A stretch of 64,000 nucleotides of DNA from the NCBI RefSeq assembly GCF_005670685.2, contig NZ_CP062008.1, positions 3,906,001 through 3,970,000 on the forward strand. Direction: 5' to 3'. The notes beneath the pieces are model-generated. The model searched no databases. It saw only the letters and a program-made list of their open reading frames with translations, and was not told the DNA's origin. Origin of the DNA: Mycolicibacterium mucogenicum DSM 44124. GTDB lineage: Bacteria > Actinomycetota > Actinomycetes > Mycobacteriales > Mycobacteriaceae. Below, piece after piece: positions 62,762 through 64,000 of this stretch. Position 1 is the stretch's first letter; the number at the start of each line of letters is the position of its first letter. Position numbers and translations under genes: made by a program.

Positions 62762-63799
62762 ATGCCCACACCACAACTCGATCACGATGCCGCCGTCCGG
62801 GTCGCATCTTTCGGAGACATCGCACCGATGCGGACCCGCGGCCTGCCGGCCGTCCGGGCCGGTATCGAATCCGCGCCGCTCCCTGACATGCCGACCATGG
62901 CCAGCACACAGAACCTCATCGCACCCGGCCCTGCCGGCCCGCTGGCGGTCCGCCTGTACCGGCCCAGCACGGATGAACGTCTCCCCGTCCTGGTCTACTT
63001 CCACGGCGGCGGCCTCGTCATGGGCTCCAACCACTCGTTCGAACCGTTGGCGAGAGAACTGGCCCACGCCACCGGAGCCGCCGTCGCAGCCGTCGAGTAC
63101 CGCCTGGCACCGGAGTCACCACCACCCGCGCAGTTCGACGACGCCTACGCAGCGACGGAATGGTTCGCCGCCAATGCATCCGAACTCGACATCGACGCCG
63201 GACGGCTGGGGGTGGTCGGCGACAGTGCCGGTGGATCACTGGCTGCCGCAGTGGCTTTGGCGGCGCGTGACCACGCCGGGCCGCAGATAACCCTGCAGGT
63301 CCTGCTCTACCCCGGCCTGGATCGCGACATGGGCGCACCATCGATCACCGCGATGCCCGACGCACCGATGCTGCGCCACGATGACATCGTCTACATGCAC
63401 GAACTGATCGACCGTAGTGGCGATTGGCCGCATTCGCACTATCAGGTGCCGGCCTACGCAACCGATCTGAGCGGCCTGCCCCAGGCGATCGTGGTCACCG
63501 GCGAGTGCGACCCCATCCGGGACTGGGGTGAGCGCTACGCCAATCGGTTACGGGAGGCGGGAGTGCAGACCACTCTCACGCGTTATCCCGGGATGTACCA
63601 CGGGTTCTTGATGCGATCAGACGCGACCGCCCGCGGCCGGCTGGCCATGGCCGAAGTCGGTGCGCTGGTGCGCGCAAAGTTCGCCCATCCCTGCGCCACC
63701 GGCCGAACCACCAACGGATCCCTCATGCAAAGCGCTTCTGCCCCAACGTCGACAGTCGACACACTCACCACCGAAGGAGAACACCATGCTGACCGATGA
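62762..63799 (+). CDS. Alpha/beta hydrolase, HSL-type esterase
   Basis: A 345-aa HSL-family hydrolase with HGGGLVMGS, the nucleophile motif GDSAGGSL, catalytic Asp in GECDPIRDWGE and His in GMYHGF. The C-terminal 50 residues after VRAKFAH are low-complexity (SASAPTSTVDTLTTEGEHH) and contain the next gene's ribosome-binding site. It could hydrolyse an ester or the lactone made by the BVMO. It is similar in type to the esterase at 37168. Confidence 0.9.
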   Translation: MPTPQLDHDAAVRVASFGDIAPMRTRGLPAVRAGIESAPLPDMPTMASTQNLIAPGPAGPLAVRLYRPSTDERLPVLVYFHGGGLVMGSNHSFEPLARELAHATGAAVAAVEYRLAPESPPPAQFDDAYAATEWFAANASELDIDAGRLGVVGDSAGGSLAAAVALAARDHAGPQITLQVLLYPGLDRDMGAPSITAMPDAPMLRHDDIVYMHELIDRSGDWPHSHYQVPAYATDLSGLPQAIVVTGECDPIRDWGERYANRLREAGVQTTLTRYPGMYHGFLMRSDATARGRLAMAEVGALVRAKFAHPCATGRTTNGSLMQSASAPTSTVDTLTTEGEHHADR

Positions 63800-64000
63800 G
63801 CGGCGACGCGAGCTGTCCGACGTCCTCCGTCCTGCCGCGCCACCGCGCGAGATCACCGATGTCTACACCCCCGACCAGCGGCGGCGACTGCTCGACGTTG
63901 TGCACGACCAGGGCCCGTGGAAGCTGATCATCGCGCAGCACTTCGCCTCCGCGGACGAGCTGATGGCGACCATGAGCGGTTCGTTCCCGGAGGGGTTCAC
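63786..64000 (+). CDS. Uncharacterised protein, N-terminal part
   Basis: An ORF of at least 71 codons that runs off the right edge. It starts at ATG 63786 with GAAGGAG 6 nt upstream and overlaps the esterase end by 14 bp. The visible part (MLTDERRRELSDVLRPAAPP, ITDVYTPDQRRRLLDVVHDQGPWKLIIAQHFASADELMATMSG) looks soluble and conserved in style. I do not recognise the family. Confidence 0.75.
   Translation, partial: MLTDERRRELSDVLRPAAPPREITDVYTPDQRRRLLDVVHDQGPWKLIIAQHFASADELMATMSGSFPEGF

Overview
This is high-GC actinobacterial DNA whose gene families, leaderless starts and gene order point to a fast-growing mycobacterium (Mycolicibacterium-like). Diagnostic pieces are a 14-gene nuoA-N operon, a complete yrbE/mce operon, a mycofactocin-type SDR, a DUF222/HNH (13E12-type) gene with a mycobacterial SOS box, and many stop/start overlaps (ATGA, GTGA). 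I see no rRNA, tRNA or CRISPR array. No gene-free stretch exceeds 300 bp; the longest is 24828-25107.

Region 1 (2-3922) holds the end of an HMG-CoA lyase-like gene, a TetR regulator, and a coupled trio of acyl-CoA dehydrogenase, APH-fold kinase and DUF6285 protein that resembles the LvaC/LvaA/LvaB module for 4-hydroxyacyl-CoA removal. A receiver-like protein with degenerate active-site residues follows. Region 2 (4115-19176) is the whole NADH dehydrogenase I operon. It is preceded by a possible 4-codon leader ORF that overlaps the nuoA start.

Region 3 (19271-23976) carries a DUF222/HNH gene separated from its LexA-type promoter by a 1424-bp IS481-family element. The element is flanked by a 17-bp direct repeat that contains the start codon. 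Two small SRPBCC-like genes, a nitroreductase-like gene and a small membrane protein follow.

Region 4 (23973-64000) looks like one metabolic island. It contains an mce4-type import operon (yrbEA-yrbEB-mceA-F), two Mce-associated membrane proteins, four small exported proteins, two closely related IclR regulators, and a catabolic gene set. That set includes a KshB-like reductase, an HsaA-like flavin hydroxylase, an HsaC-like extradiol dioxygenase, a KstD-like FAD enzyme, a Baeyer-Villiger monooxygenase, an old-yellow-enzyme homologue, several SDRs, an F420-type oxidoreductase, acyl-CoA ligase, ADH, ALDH, two enoyl-CoA hydratases, a paired acyl-CoA dehydrogenase and two HSL-type esterases. The content suggests uptake and oxidation of a steroid- or terpenoid-like polycyclic compound, distinct from the canonical KstR cholesterol regulon.

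The most notable observation is a 17-bp palindromic motif, roughly TTCCCGGTGAnCGGGAA, found in nearly every promoter region of this island (ten sites by eye) including the mce promoter. At several promoters it lies at a fixed distance, about 42-60 bp upstream of a probably leaderless start codon. It would define a single unnamed regulon linking import and catabolism.
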